Notes under the pieces: model-generated
Databases searched by the model: none
What the model was told of the DNA's origin: nothing
What the model saw: the letters and a program-made list of their open reading frames with translations, nothing else
Origin: Arthrobacter sp. B2a2-09
Lineage (GTDB): Bacteria; Actinomycetota; Actinomycetes; Actinomycetales; Micrococcaceae
NCBI RefSeq assembly: GCF_027587375.1
Contig: NZ_JAMXIC010000031.1
Span: forward strand, 1 to 48,673
Direction of reading: 5' to 3'
DNA length: 48,673 nucleotides
Position numbers and translations under genes: made by a program
Shown: piece after piece, positions 23,495-32,700 of the stretch
Layout of the letters: each line of letters begins with the position of its first letter
Numbering within the stretch: position 1 is the first letter of the stretch

Positions 23495-25249
23495 ATGACA
23501 AGGATTTTCGACAACCCCGCGGACTTCGCGGACGATGCACTGGACGGATTCGTCGCCGCGAACCGCGGATACGTAGCCCGCGTGGACGGCGGAGTGGTCC
23601 GGTCCACCGAAGTCCCCGCCGGACAGGTCGCCCTCGTGGTGGGCGGCGGCTCGGGACACTACCCTGCTTTCGCCGGACTGGTCGGTCCCGGACTGGCAAC
23701 CGCCTCGGCGTGCGGCAACATGTTCGCCTCCCCGGCTGCCGGCCAGGTCTACCGCGTGGCCAAGGCAGCCAACGCCGGCGGCGGAGTCTTGCTCAGCTAT
23801 GGCAACTACGCCGGCGACGTGCTGCACTTCGGCCAGGCCCAGTTGCGGCTCAACGCCGAAGGCATCGAGACCCGCACAGTGACCGTTACCGACGACATCG
23901 CCAGCGCACCCCTGGACCAGATCGAGAAGCGGCGCGGAATCGCGGGGGACCTCACGGTCTTCAAGATCGCCGGCGCCGCGGCCGAAGCGGGACTGGACCT
24001 TGACGCCGTCGAGCGCTTGGCCATCAAGACGAACTACCGCACGCGCTCGCTGGGGGTGGCCTTCGACGGTTGCACCCTCCCGGGCGCCTCGGATCCGCTG
24101 TTCCACGTTCCGGCCGGCCAAATGTCCCTCGGCCTGGGCATCCACGGCGAGCCTGGCATCTCCGAGCACAAAATGCCCACCGCTTCCGAGCTCGCCGAAC
24201 TGCTCGTTTCCAAGCTCCTCAAGGACAAACCCGACGACGCCGGGAACCGCGTGGTGGCCATCGTCAACGGCCTCGGCACGGTCAAGTACGACGAACTCTT
24301 CCTGCTCTTCGGCAAGATCGAGAAGCTCCTCAGCGGAGCGGGCCTTACCGTCGTCGAACCCGAGTGCGGCGAGCTCGTGACAAGCCTGGACATGTCCGGT
24401 CTTTCGCTCACGCTGCTGTGGTTGGACGACGAACTCGAGCAGTATTGGGCGGCACCCGCGGACACCCCGGCGTACCGCAAAGGCAACCTTGCGCCCCGCC
24501 CGCCTCGCAACCAAGCGAGCGTCACTGCAGTGGACGAGTCCGACGTCGAGCAGCCCACCGAGGCTGCTGCCGAACTTGGCCGGCAGGCCGTGGCAGTGCT
24601 CGCCCAGGTGCGGGACGTGGTCGTCGAGCATGAAGAAGAACTCGGCAAGCTGGATGCGATTGCCGGCGACGGCGACCATGGCATCGGCATGCGACGCGGC
24701 GTTGAAGCGGCCTTCGCCGCCGCCGAGACGGAAAGCGGAGCCTCGGTGGGGCGGATCCTGACCGCGGCGGGGGAGGCCTGGAGCGAACGCGCCGGCGGTA
24801 CCTCGGGCGCTCTGTGGGGCTCGGCGATCATCGCAGCCGGACAGGCGCTCGGCAACAAGGCGGGCTACTCGGGCGAGGACGCGGCGGGCGCTGTCACTGG
24901 CTTTGTGGACGCGATCACGGAGCTCGGCAAAGCCGAACCTGGCGACAAGACCATGGTGGACGCGCTGCTGCCGTTCCGGGATGCGTTCCTCACAGAGTTC
25001 GACGCCGGAGCTCCGGTTGATCGGGCGCTGGCGGCAGCTGCTGCGGCGGCCGAGTCCGCGGCGGCTGAGACGGCGCGTTTGCGTCCGCTCAAGGGCCGGG
25101 CCCGTCCGCTCGCGGAGAAGAGCCTGGGCCACCCTGATCCTGGCGCGGTCTCCTTCGGGCTGATCACGGCGAGGATCTCACAACATATCGATTCACAACT
25201 GGGCGGTTCACAGCTGGCGCCCCCGGCACGAAACGGAGTTCAAGCATGA
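23495..25249 (+). CDS. DAK-family kinase (dihydroxyacetone/erythrulose kinase), DhaK-DhaL fusion
   Basis: The 584-residue protein joins a DhaK domain (about 1-330) and an ATP-binding DhaL domain (about 365-565). DhaK shows VVGGGSGHYPAF near 48-59 and the covalent substrate His217 in GIHGEPG. DhaL shows the Mg-binding aspartates in AGDGDHGIGM near 390, GGTSGALWG and GDKTMVDAL. It phosphorylates a short ketose with ATP. The TpiA-like and RpiB-like genes in the operon point to L- or D-erythrulose rather than dihydroxyacetone. ATG 23495 is 4 bp after the previous stop; a longer frame from 23426 overlaps that gene and is rejected. Confidence 0.9.
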   Translation: MTRIFDNPADFADDALDGFVAANRGYVARVDGGVVRSTEVPAGQVALVVGGGSGHYPAFAGLVGPGLATASACGNMFASPAAGQVYRVAKAANAGGGVLLSYGNYAGDVLHFGQAQLRLNAEGIETRTVTVTDDIASAPLDQIEKRRGIAGDLTVFKIAGAAAEAGLDLDAVERLAIKTNYRTRSLGVAFDGCTLPGASDPLFHVPAGQMSLGLGIHGEPGISEHKMPTASELAELLVSKLLKDKPDDAGNRVVAIVNGLGTVKYDELFLLFGKIEKLLSGAGLTVVEPECGELVTSLDMSGLSLTLLWLDDELEQYWAAPADTPAYRKGNLAPRPPRNQASVTAVDESDVEQPTEAAAELGRQAVAVLAQVRDVVVEHEEELGKLDAIAGDGDHGIGMRRGVEAAFAAAETESGASVGRILTAAGEAWSERAGGTSGALWGSAIIAAGQALGNKAGYSGEDAAGAVTGFVDAITELGKAEPGDKTMVDALLPFRDAFLTEFDAGAPVDRALAAAAAAAESAAAETARLRPLKGRARPLAEKSLGHPDPGAVSFGLITARISQHIDSQLGGSQLAPPARNGVQA

Positions 25250-25728
25250 CTACCTCAGAGGGCTGGCGGATTGTCGTCGGCAATGACGAAGCCGGCGTCG
25301 AATACAAGCAGGCGCTTATGGCGCTGCTTGAAGCCGATCCCCGGGTGGCGTCCGTAACCGACGTTGGCGTCGGGACCAACGACTCCACGGCCTACCCGCA
25401 CGTTGCCGTGGAGGCGGCGCGGAAAGTCGCCGGGGGCGAAGCGGATCGTGCCCTGTTGATCTGCGGCACGGGCCTGGGAGTGGCCATCGCGGCCAACAAA
25501 GTCCCCGGGATCCGGGCCGTCACCGCGCACGACAGCTACTCAGTGGAGCGATCGGTCCTGAGCAACAACGCCCAGGTCCTGACGATGGGCCAGCGGGTGA
25601 TTGGCTTGGAACTGGCCAAGAAGCTGGTGGGCGAATGGCTGGGCCACCACTTCGACGAAACATCTTCTTCCGCCGCCAAGGTGGACGCCATTTGCTCCTA
25701 CGAGCCCGATTACACAAAGGCAGTGTGA
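25246..25728 (+). CDS. RpiB-like isomerase, probably D-erythrulose-4-phosphate isomerase type
   Basis: The 160-residue protein belongs to the RpiB/LacA/LacB family. Family motifs are GNDEAGVEYK near 12-21, the catalytic Cys73 in LLICGTGLGVAIAANK and the SNNAQVLTMG loop near 108. Canonical RpiB has GSDHAG, so the His to Glu change is one difference. In erythritol degradation, EryI/DerI of this family converts D-erythrulose 4-phosphate to D-erythrose 4-phosphate, and the neighbouring kinase and TpiA-like genes make this the most likely role. The ATG overlaps the kinase stop codon by 4 nt, indicating translational coupling. Confidence 0.85.
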   Translation: MTTSEGWRIVVGNDEAGVEYKQALMALLEADPRVASVTDVGVGTNDSTAYPHVAVEAARKVAGGEADRALLICGTGLGVAIAANKVPGIRAVTAHDSYSVERSVLSNNAQVLTMGQRVIGLELAKKLVGEWLGHHFDETSSSAAKVDAICSYEPDYTKAV

Positions 25729-25729
25729 C

Positions 25730-26716
25730 ATGACTGAAACCCAGAAGACCCCCGCGGGCACGACGGCGGCCCGGAAGATCGCCGTCGTCGGCTCCGGCTA
25801 TATGGGCGGCGGGATCGCGCAGGTCCTGGCCCTCGGCGGGGCGCGCGTGGCGTTGGCGGATGTATCCGCGGAAATCGCGCAGAAGAACTACGACCGCCTG
25901 CTCGTCGAGTCCGACGAATTCGTGGCCGCGGGGCTCTTCCCGGAAGGGTCCACGGCAATCCTGAAGGCCAATCTGTGGGCCGCGAAGGACATCGAAGAGG
26001 CGGTGGCTGACGCCGATTTCATCGAAGAAGCCGTCCCCGAGGTCCTCGATATCAAGCACCAGACCCTGGCCCGCATCAGCGCCGCCGCACGTCCTGACGC
26101 CCTGATCGGCTCCAACACCTCAACCATCTCCATCGGCGATCTCGCCGAGGCGGTCGTTGGCCCGGAGCGATTCCTCGGCGTGCACTTCTCCAACCCGTCC
26201 CCGTTCATTCCCGGCGTCGAGATCATTCCCCACGCTGGCACCACTGCCGAGACCGTGGCTGCGTCCCGCGAACTGGTCCACGCGGCCGGCAAGCAAACCG
26301 CCGTCGTCAAGGACGTCACCGGGTTCGTGCTCAACCGGCTGCAGTACGCGCTTTTTCACGAGGCCGCGCAGCTGGTGGAGCAGGGGATCGCAACAGCCGA
26401 CGACGTCGACACCCTGGTCCGTACGACCTTCGGCTTCCGCTTGCCGTTCTTTGGTCCATTCGCGATCGCGGACATGGCAGGACTGGACGTCTACAACTTC
26501 TGCTACAAGTCCCTGCAGACCGGTTTCCCGGAGCGCTTCGCGACGCCGAAGATCCTGAGCGACCTCGTGGCGGCGGGAAAGCTCGGGACCAAGACCGGCG
26601 CAGGCTTCCTCAACGTCCCGGCGGAACGCACGCCCGAACTCATCGCCTACCGAAACAAGGCCTACGTGGCCATGCAGAAACTCATTGATGAGCTTGGCCC
26701 GGCACCCATCAACTAG
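25730..26716 (+). CDS. 3-hydroxyacyl-CoA dehydrogenase-like 3-hydroxy acid dehydrogenase
   Basis: The 328-residue protein has an N-terminal Rossmann fold with GSGYMGGGIAQ near 21-31, then EEAVPEVLDIK, the catalytic-His segment GVHFSNP and a C-terminal helical domain beginning NRLQYALFHEA. It is related to 3-hydroxybutyryl-CoA dehydrogenase and to L-gulonate 3-dehydrogenase and carnitine dehydrogenase. No other fatty-acid or CoA gene is nearby, so I infer that it oxidises the C3 hydroxyl of a sugar acid to a 3-oxo acid that can lose CO2. ATG 25730 is 1 bp after the RpiB-like stop; the longer frame from 25601 is a shadow start. Confidence 0.8.
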   Translation: MTETQKTPAGTTAARKIAVVGSGYMGGGIAQVLALGGARVALADVSAEIAQKNYDRLLVESDEFVAAGLFPEGSTAILKANLWAAKDIEEAVADADFIEEAVPEVLDIKHQTLARISAAARPDALIGSNTSTISIGDLAEAVVGPERFLGVHFSNPSPFIPGVEIIPHAGTTAETVAASRELVHAAGKQTAVVKDVTGFVLNRLQYALFHEAAQLVEQGIATADDVDTLVRTTFGFRLPFFGPFAIADMAGLDVYNFCYKSLQTGFPERFATPKILSDLVAAGKLGTKTGAGFLNVPAERTPELIAYRNKAYVAMQKLIDELGPAPIN

Positions 26717-26741
26717 CCCCATCTTTCACAGGAGAATCCCC

Positions 26742-27509
26742 ATGAGCACCTTCCCCGCAGAACGCACCGCGATCGTCACCGGCGCCGTTTCCGAGCGCGG
26801 CATCGGCCGGGCAACCGTCAATTACCTGGCCGCCCAGGGCTGGAACATCGGCATCATCGACCTCGACGATGCCCTCTGCAAGGCGGCCGCCAAGGAAATC
26901 GCCGAGCGGTTCGGAGTCCAAGCGCACGGCGTCGGCGCAAACGTGGCCGATGAAGCATCCGTTCGCTCGGCGATCGACATACTTGAATCCGAGTTGCCGC
27001 AGATCGTCGCCCTGGCCAACGTTGCCGGCGTCAGCTCACCGATTCCGTACCTGGAACTCGAGCCCGCCGAATGGAACCGCGTCCTGAACATCAACCTCAA
27101 CGGCGTCCACTACGCCACCCGTCGCGTGGCCGAATCCATGGTCAAGAACCGGATCGGACGCATCGTGAACATCTCCTCGGTTTCCGCACAGCGCGGCGGC
27201 GGCACGTTCTCCAAGACTCCGTACTCGGTGGCCAAGGCCGGGGTCATCGGGCTGACCCGCGCCACCGCCCGCGAACTGGGGGAATACGACATCACCGTCA
27301 ACGCCATTTCTCCCGGTCCCATCGACACAGACATCATGGGCGGGACCCTCAGCCAGGAACGCAAGGACGAACTCACCAAGGACCTCGTGGTGAACCGCGT
27401 GGGCTCCACCCGGGACATCGCCGCCGCCATCGCCTTCCTCATCAGCGAGGACTCCGGCTACATCTCGGGCCAGACGCTGAATGTCGACGGCGGCTTGTAC
27501 ATGCACTAA
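26742..27509 (+). CDS. Short-chain dehydrogenase/reductase
   Basis: The 255-residue classical SDR has the cofactor motif TGAVSERGIG near residue 12, NVAG near 91, and the catalytic Ser (NISSVSAQ), Tyr and Lys (YSVAKAG) near 142-160. The C-terminus VDGG is typical of FabG-like members. An Asp at the end of strand beta2 (IIDLDD) suggests preference for NAD+. In this operon it probably oxidises or reduces a hydroxyl of the sugar-derived substrate, for example polyol to ketose. AGGAGAA precedes the ATG. Confidence 0.9.
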   Translation: MSTFPAERTAIVTGAVSERGIGRATVNYLAAQGWNIGIIDLDDALCKAAAKEIAERFGVQAHGVGANVADEASVRSAIDILESELPQIVALANVAGVSSPIPYLELEPAEWNRVLNINLNGVHYATRRVAESMVKNRIGRIVNISSVSAQRGGGTFSKTPYSVAKAGVIGLTRATARELGEYDITVNAISPGPIDTDIMGGTLSQERKDELTKDLVVNRVGSTRDIAAAIAFLISEDSGYISGQTLNVDGGLYMH

Positions 27510-27526
27510 TCCGGAATACCTGAAAC

Positions 27527-27582
27527 CTGACTACTCAACACTGATTGCTCAACCCTGATTACTCAACCCTGGTTACTCAACG
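27527..27582 (+). repeat. Four 14-bp tandem repeats upstream of MFS gene
   Basis: Four units related to CTGATTACTCAACC (27527, 27541, 27555, 27569) fill the gap between the SDR stop codon and the ribosome-binding site (GAGGAG) of the transporter gene. They form no strong hairpin. Confidence 0.85.
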
Positions 27583-27592
27583 AGGAGTTTCG

Positions 27593-28942
27593 ATGTCCCT
27601 TGCCACTTCATCCACGAAGGAGATGCTGGATTCGCCGGTCCTGAAATCGGCGATCCGGAAGGCTGCCACCCGGCTCATGCCGATGCTGGTCATCCTCTAT
27701 GTGGTCTCCTTCCTCGACCGCACCAACGTCGGTTTCGCTGAAGCCGCCCTCGGCGCGGACAAAGGCGTCTCGGCCGGGGCGTTCGCGCTCGGTGCCGGCA
27801 TTTTCTTCATCGGTTACGCGATCTTTGAAATCCCCAGCAACCTGCTGCTCAAGAAGGTCGGCGCCAAGATCTGGCTTGCCCGCATCGCGATCACTTGGGG
27901 CATCGTCTCCGCTTGCTTTGCCTTCGTGCAAGGTGAGACGTCCTTCGTGATCCTGCGGTTCCTGCTCGGCGTGACCGAGGCGGGCCTGTTCCCGGGCGTC
28001 ATCATGTACCTGGCCGAGTGGTTCCCGAACAAGGTGCGCGTGCAGATGTTCGCGATTTTCTACCTCGCCCAGCCGTTCTCCCAGATGATCGGCAACCCGC
28101 TCTCGGGCTGGCTCATCAACATCGGCGACCAGATTCCCGGCGTCAGCGGCTGGCAGGTCATGTTCTTCACCGAGGGCATCCTGGCCGTCCTCGCTGGTGT
28201 TGCTGCCTTCTTCTTCCTGATCAACGGCCCGGAGAAGGCCAAGTTCCTCAACGTCGACGAGAAGTTCGCGCTCCAGGAGATCATGGCGCAGGAAGACACA
28301 GTCAAGGATGAAACTGGTCCGCGGGGTGTGTTCGCAGCGATGCGCAACGGCCGTGTCTGGTACTTCACCCTGATCTACTTCTGCCTGCAGATCGCCGTTT
28401 ACGGCGTCACCTTCTTCCTCCCGCAGCAAGTTTCGTCGCTGACCGGACAGAAGGTGGGCCTCGCCGTCGGCCTGCTGATTGCGGTTCCGTGGTTCTTCGG
28501 CATCTTCTCCTGCTACCTGATCGGCCGGGCGGCCAACACTGTCGCCAAGCGTCGCATGTTCGGGACGGTGCTGTTCCTGTCCACGGGTGTGTGCATCCTC
28601 GGTTCGGCGTGGGCCGGCACCAACCATCAGCCGGTGCTCGGGCTCATCTTCATCACCCTCGCGGTATGCAGCTTCCTCGCCGTCGGGCCGGTTGTCTGGG
28701 CCTACCCCACGGCGTTCCTTGCCGGTTCCGCAGCCGCGGCGGGCATCGGCCTGATCAACTCGCTGGGCAACCTGGGCGGTTTCGTAGCTCCGATCCTGCG
28801 GACCGCAGTCAACAGCGCCACGGCAGACCCCACCGGATCGGCCGGGGTCTATGCGCTGGGCGTCCTTCCCTTCCTGGCGGCCGCCATGATGTATGGCACC
28901 CGGGCATTCAGGAACAAGGCCGACGATCTCCTGGGCAAGTAG
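27593..28942 (+). CDS. MFS transporter, anion:cation symporter (ACS) family
   Basis: The 449-residue protein has about 12 membrane segments. LMPMLVILYVVSFLDRTNVGFA near residue 25 and GVTEAGLFPGVIMYLAEWFP near 130 are hallmarks of the ACS family, which imports organic anions such as tartrate, glucarate and 2-ketogluconate with protons. This indicates that the operon's substrate is an acid. GAGGAG precedes ATG 27593; a start at 27545 would lie in the tandem repeats. The TpiA-like gene starts 3 bp after its stop. Confidence 0.88.
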   Translation: MSLATSSTKEMLDSPVLKSAIRKAATRLMPMLVILYVVSFLDRTNVGFAEAALGADKGVSAGAFALGAGIFFIGYAIFEIPSNLLLKKVGAKIWLARIAITWGIVSACFAFVQGETSFVILRFLLGVTEAGLFPGVIMYLAEWFPNKVRVQMFAIFYLAQPFSQMIGNPLSGWLINIGDQIPGVSGWQVMFFTEGILAVLAGVAAFFFLINGPEKAKFLNVDEKFALQEIMAQEDTVKDETGPRGVFAAMRNGRVWYFTLIYFCLQIAVYGVTFFLPQQVSSLTGQKVGLAVGLLIAVPWFFGIFSCYLIGRAANTVAKRRMFGTVLFLSTGVCILGSAWAGTNHQPVLGLIFITLAVCSFLAVGPVVWAYPTAFLAGSAAAAGIGLINSLGNLGGFVAPILRTAVNSATADPTGSAGVYALGVLPFLAAAMMYGTRAFRNKADDLLGK

Positions 28943-28945
28943 CCC

Positions 28946-29689
28946 ATGTACATCGGGGTCAGCACCAAGATGTACCTGGGCTACCAGCAGAGCATGTCTT
29001 GGCTGGAGCAACTGCGAAATGAAGTGGACGCCCGTCCGGCCCTTGTGGCCGGGCGGGTGGTCCCGTTTGTGATCCCGTCCTTCCCTATGCTGCCCGCAGC
29101 GGCCCGGATACTGGAAGGTTCTACGATGCTCCTTGGCGCGCAGAACTGCGGTTGGGCTGACGGCCCGTGGACGGGCGAAGTGTCCCCGTCGTTGCTGGCG
29201 GAGCTTGGTGTGCGGCTCGTGGAGATAGGACACGCGGAACGACGCCGGCACTTCGCCGAGGACGACGCCGTGGTCGCATTGAAGGTCCGGGCCGCGGTGG
29301 ATGCAGGGTTGACCCCGCTGCTGTGCGTCGGAGAGGAGGCCGTCGCCGATCCGACGGTGTCGGCGTCGTTCGTGTTCCGGCAGATCTCGGCCGCCGTCCG
29401 AGGCGACTGGGCGACGGCGGCCCGCATGGTTATTGCCTACGAACCGGTGTGGGCCATCGGCGCGGCCGAGCCGGCCGGCGCAGCTTACGTGTCCGACGTC
29501 GTATCCCAGCTGCGGGCCTCCCTCGCCGAACATGGCCTCGCCGAGCTGCCGATCATTTACGGCGGCTCGGCCAAACCGGGGCTCCTGCCTGAACTGCGGG
29601 GCGTGTCCGGACTTTTCCTAGGCCGCTTCGCCCACGACCCCGCGAACTTCGGGGCAGTCCTGGACGAGGCGCTCGGGTTGCCCAACTGA
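28946..29689 (+). CDS. Triosephosphate-isomerase-like enzyme, probably tetrulose-phosphate isomerase (EryH/LerI type)
   Basis: The 247-residue protein has all three TIM catalytic residues: Lys8, His96 (EIGHAERR) and Glu166 (AYEPVWAIG), plus the phosphate loop YGGSAKP. The invariant TIM segment NxK reads STK here, and GHSERR reads GHAERR, so it is not a standard glycolytic TIM. EryH/LerI proteins of erythritol and threitol pathways, which convert L-erythrulose 1-phosphate to D-erythrulose 4-phosphate, are of this type and work with an RpiB-like partner, which is present at 25246. The stop codon lies inside the palindrome at 29681. Confidence 0.82.
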   Translation: MYIGVSTKMYLGYQQSMSWLEQLRNEVDARPALVAGRVVPFVIPSFPMLPAAARILEGSTMLLGAQNCGWADGPWTGEVSPSLLAELGVRLVEIGHAERRRHFAEDDAVVALKVRAAVDAGLTPLLCVGEEAVADPTVSASFVFRQISAAVRGDWATAARMVIAYEPVWAIGAAEPAGAAYVSDVVSQLRASLAEHGLAELPIIYGGSAKPGLLPELRGVSGLFLGRFAHDPANFGAVLDEALGLPN

Positions 29690-29746
29690 CTCGCAGTAGT
29701 TGTCGTTTTCAGCCCTCATAACGACATTAAATGCGAGTCAGTTGGG
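29681..29746. repeat. Intergenic palindrome copy 1, overlapping two stop codons
   Basis: Perfect 15-bp outer arms, CCCAACTGACTCGCA (29681-29695) and its complement (29732-29746), flank a less perfect inner stem around GTCGTT/AACGAC. It is related to the copy at 40549. The stop codons of the TpiA-like gene and the convergent helicase gene both lie in its arms, and it probably works as a bidirectional terminator. Confidence 0.85.
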
Positions 29747-32700
29747 GGCGCTGCGCTGGCACAGTCCCACAAAACCGCCCAACTGCGCCAGCCCTTCCGG
29801 TTGGGTAGGCAGGTAGTTGGTCAGCTCCGGTGAGCGCACGACGACGGCCCGCCACTGACCGCGCGACACCGCCACATTGATCCGGTTGCGCGAGAGCAGA
29901 AACTCCATGCCGCGCGGTACCTCGGCGGCAGCGGACGCGGCCATGGAGACGATCACCACGGGAGCTTCCTGGCCTTGGAACTTGTCCACGGTCCCGACCC
30001 GCACGCCGCGAAGTCCGGCCGCCCTCAGTTCGTGCTGGATGAGCTGGACTTGGGCGTTATAGGCCGCCACCACCAGGATGTCCTTTTCGGTCAGCGGCCG
30101 CTCGGCCGATGACTCAGGCAACTCCCGAGGGTCCAGCCAAGCCAGGCCAAGGTGCGACCTGACCTGCCGGACTACCTCCACCGCTTCTTCGGGAGACTGC
30201 GTGGAATTACCGCCGTGCGGCACGTAAACGCATTCGACGCCGGCCGGAACTCCGGAGAGCCGTCGCCTGGAAGCAGCTGGTGCTGAATGCAGCCGACCAT
30301 CGTAGGACAATTCCGACACCGCGGCGCACAAATCCGGGTGCATGCGCCACGAGGTCGCCAGGAAGTAGCCGAGCTCCGCGGGCAGCGTATGCAGGCCGTG
30401 GGCCAGCCAGCCGAGTGCAGACTCGTCGACCGGTTCCGGGTGCTTGCCCTGGGTGACTTGGGGAAGTTGCTGCGGATCGCCGAGGAGCAGCAGCCTCCTC
30501 GTTGCCCGGCTCACGGCGAGGGTGTTGGCGAGCGAGAACTGACCGGCTTCGTCAATAACCAGCAAGTCCAGGGATCCCGAAGGAACGGTCCGGCCCGTCA
30601 TGGTCCACGCCGTCCCGCCGATCAAGCAGCCGCCGGGGGATCCCAAGAGGAGGGCAATGTCGTCCTTCGTCTGCTGGTTCCACGGGACGGGGTCATCGTG
30701 CTTCATTTCCTTGGCAATGACATCCGTGTCCACGCCGGCCTTCACCGCGGCGTGGAGCATGTTCTCCACGACGGCATGGGACTGCGCAACAACCCCTACC
30801 TTCCAGCCCGCACGCACCAGCCGCGCGACAACGTGCGAGCCAACATAAGTCTTGCCCGTTCCCGGCGGACCTTGGACAGCTAGGTATGACTGGTCCAGAT
30901 CCGACACGGCGGCGGTGATGGCGTCCACATATGCATCGTCGCCGGACCCGACGGCGGGCAGTTCCGGAAGCGTGGCCAGCCTCGGAGGGACGCGGCGCAA
31001 CAGGTCCAACGCCGGATCCTTGGGCCACGACGGCAGACTGGAATGCACCTTGATGGCCAGTTCGCTCAAGGCCTTCCTTTGCCCGTCCGTGTTGACTGGA
31101 GCATCGGGCGTCAAGGCCATGGGAAGCTGCGGGTATTCGTCGGCACCTCTGGGCAATCGCTCCGAAATGGTCACGACGTCTGAGACGGCGTGGTCGGGTC
31201 CCGAAAGCGTGCTTCCATCATCAAGGTCGTCGGGATCACCAACCTCGATCACCTCCGTGCCGGACATTCCCGATCTGCCGAGAGTGCTTTCGTTCTTGCC
31301 AAGGAAAGCATCAGGGAGCGGAGGCTCGTACATCCGGAAGTACTTTTTACCGGGCGCGAATCCGGAGCCGTCGGCAGCGTGGCCAAACAGCCGGACCTTC
31401 CGTGCCGGGTTGCTGCGGGGAGTCGGCTTGGCCCAGTCCTCCAGCACTTCGCCGCCTTCCACGATGAAGCAGTCCCTGGTGTCCTCCCACTCGGAGACTG
31501 GCCGGTCCAGGCGGTCGAAGTGTCCCCACCAGAATTGCTTATCCTCGCGCCGGTGAAAGCCGACAGCGGCCGCCACCAAGGCCACAGCCCGGTTGTCATC
31601 GGATCGGAGGGAATCGTCCGGCAATTCCTCAAGGTAGTCGAGGAGGGCTGTTTCCTCGGGCGCGGCCTGGTACTTGTCCGGCTCGGTCTCCGCGGGTAGC
31701 TCGGGTCCCGAAGCAGCCGGAAGACCGGGGTCAATGGAGCGCTCCGCTGCCAGACCCAGCAGCCAATTCCGCAGTTCCAGGGTGGAGAGGCAGTCGTATT
31801 CGTTGTAGTCGGAGATTCCAGCCAGGATTGCTGCCGCTTCATCCTCGCGGTCTGCGTCCCGGGCAGTGCAGTAGTTGGCGTAGGCAACTACGGAGGCTCC
31901 GGCGTCGGTCACCTCGCCCGAACGCAAGTGCTTTCCCATATACAGGGGTTCGAGTTTCTTGATGCTGTAGGAGTCTTCCGAGATGCGGATGCTGTGCCGC
32001 ACGGTGTCGTAGAGGTCCACCAGCACGCCTTCGCGCAGGAGGTTGTCCACGGCGGCTTCGCCCACGGTGTGGATGACCGACAGATTGCGCAGCGCGGTTT
32101 TCTCGTAGGCGGCGTAGTGGTAGATCCGCATGTCCGGATACTTCATCCGGCGTTCTTCCACGTAGTCGAGGAAATCGATGAACGCCTGCCGTTCCTCAGC
32201 CCGGGAGTGTGCCCAGAACGGCTTGAACACGGGAGATCCGCCTGGCTCCGTCGGATTTTCGACAACCCCGAACAAGTACTCCAATCCCCAGCGGCCGGTT
32301 ACCGGGTCCTGCCACAGGGGGTCTCCCTCGAAGTCAAAGAAGATGTCTCCAGCGTCGGGACGGGGGAGCCAGGCCAAGGAGTTGAACTCCAGAACGGAGT
32401 AGCTGATGCTCTTCGCCGTGCCGGTCTTGTCGGTGTAGTCGACGCTGCCATCGGGTGTGGCTGTTCCAGTTTGCAGTCGGGCTTGTTCCTGCAGGCGCCG
32501 TGTGGCGGAATCCGCGGCGTCGGGCATCTCGGCGAGGGCGTCGATGGTGAGAATGCCGTTTTCCCTGAGCTTCTTGCGCCGGGTGATTCTCATCCCCGCC
32601 ACCATCAGCAGATCCCGGTGGAGGCGTACTTGTTCTTTGCAGTAGTCGCAGCGACCGCATGCGGTGACTCCGGGCGCGCCCCATTGGATAGGCTCCGTCC

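Noticed and set aside
21955..23607. Long minus-strand open frame over MFS and TIM-barrel genes
   Set aside because: Composition of high-GC coding DNA creates this frame; the plus-strand proteins have clear family motifs and ribosome-binding sites.
23348..25132. Long minus-strand open frame opposite the DAK kinase
   Set aside because: The kinase and its neighbours are coupled and motif-rich; the opposite frame has no motif or ribosome-binding site.
25730..26716. Fatty-acid beta-oxidation role for the hydroxyacyl-CoA-dehydrogenase-like gene
   Set aside because: No acyl-CoA enzymes are nearby; all neighbours are sugar-type enzymes and an acid importer, so a 3-hydroxy sugar acid is more likely.
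27608..29533. Long minus-strand open frame of 641 codons
   Set aside because: Shadow of the importer and TpiA-like genes.
28946..29689. Glycolytic triosephosphate isomerase
   Set aside because: The NxK and GHSERR signatures are altered and the gene lies in a kinase/RpiB-like catabolic operon, which fits a tetrulose phosphate isomerase.
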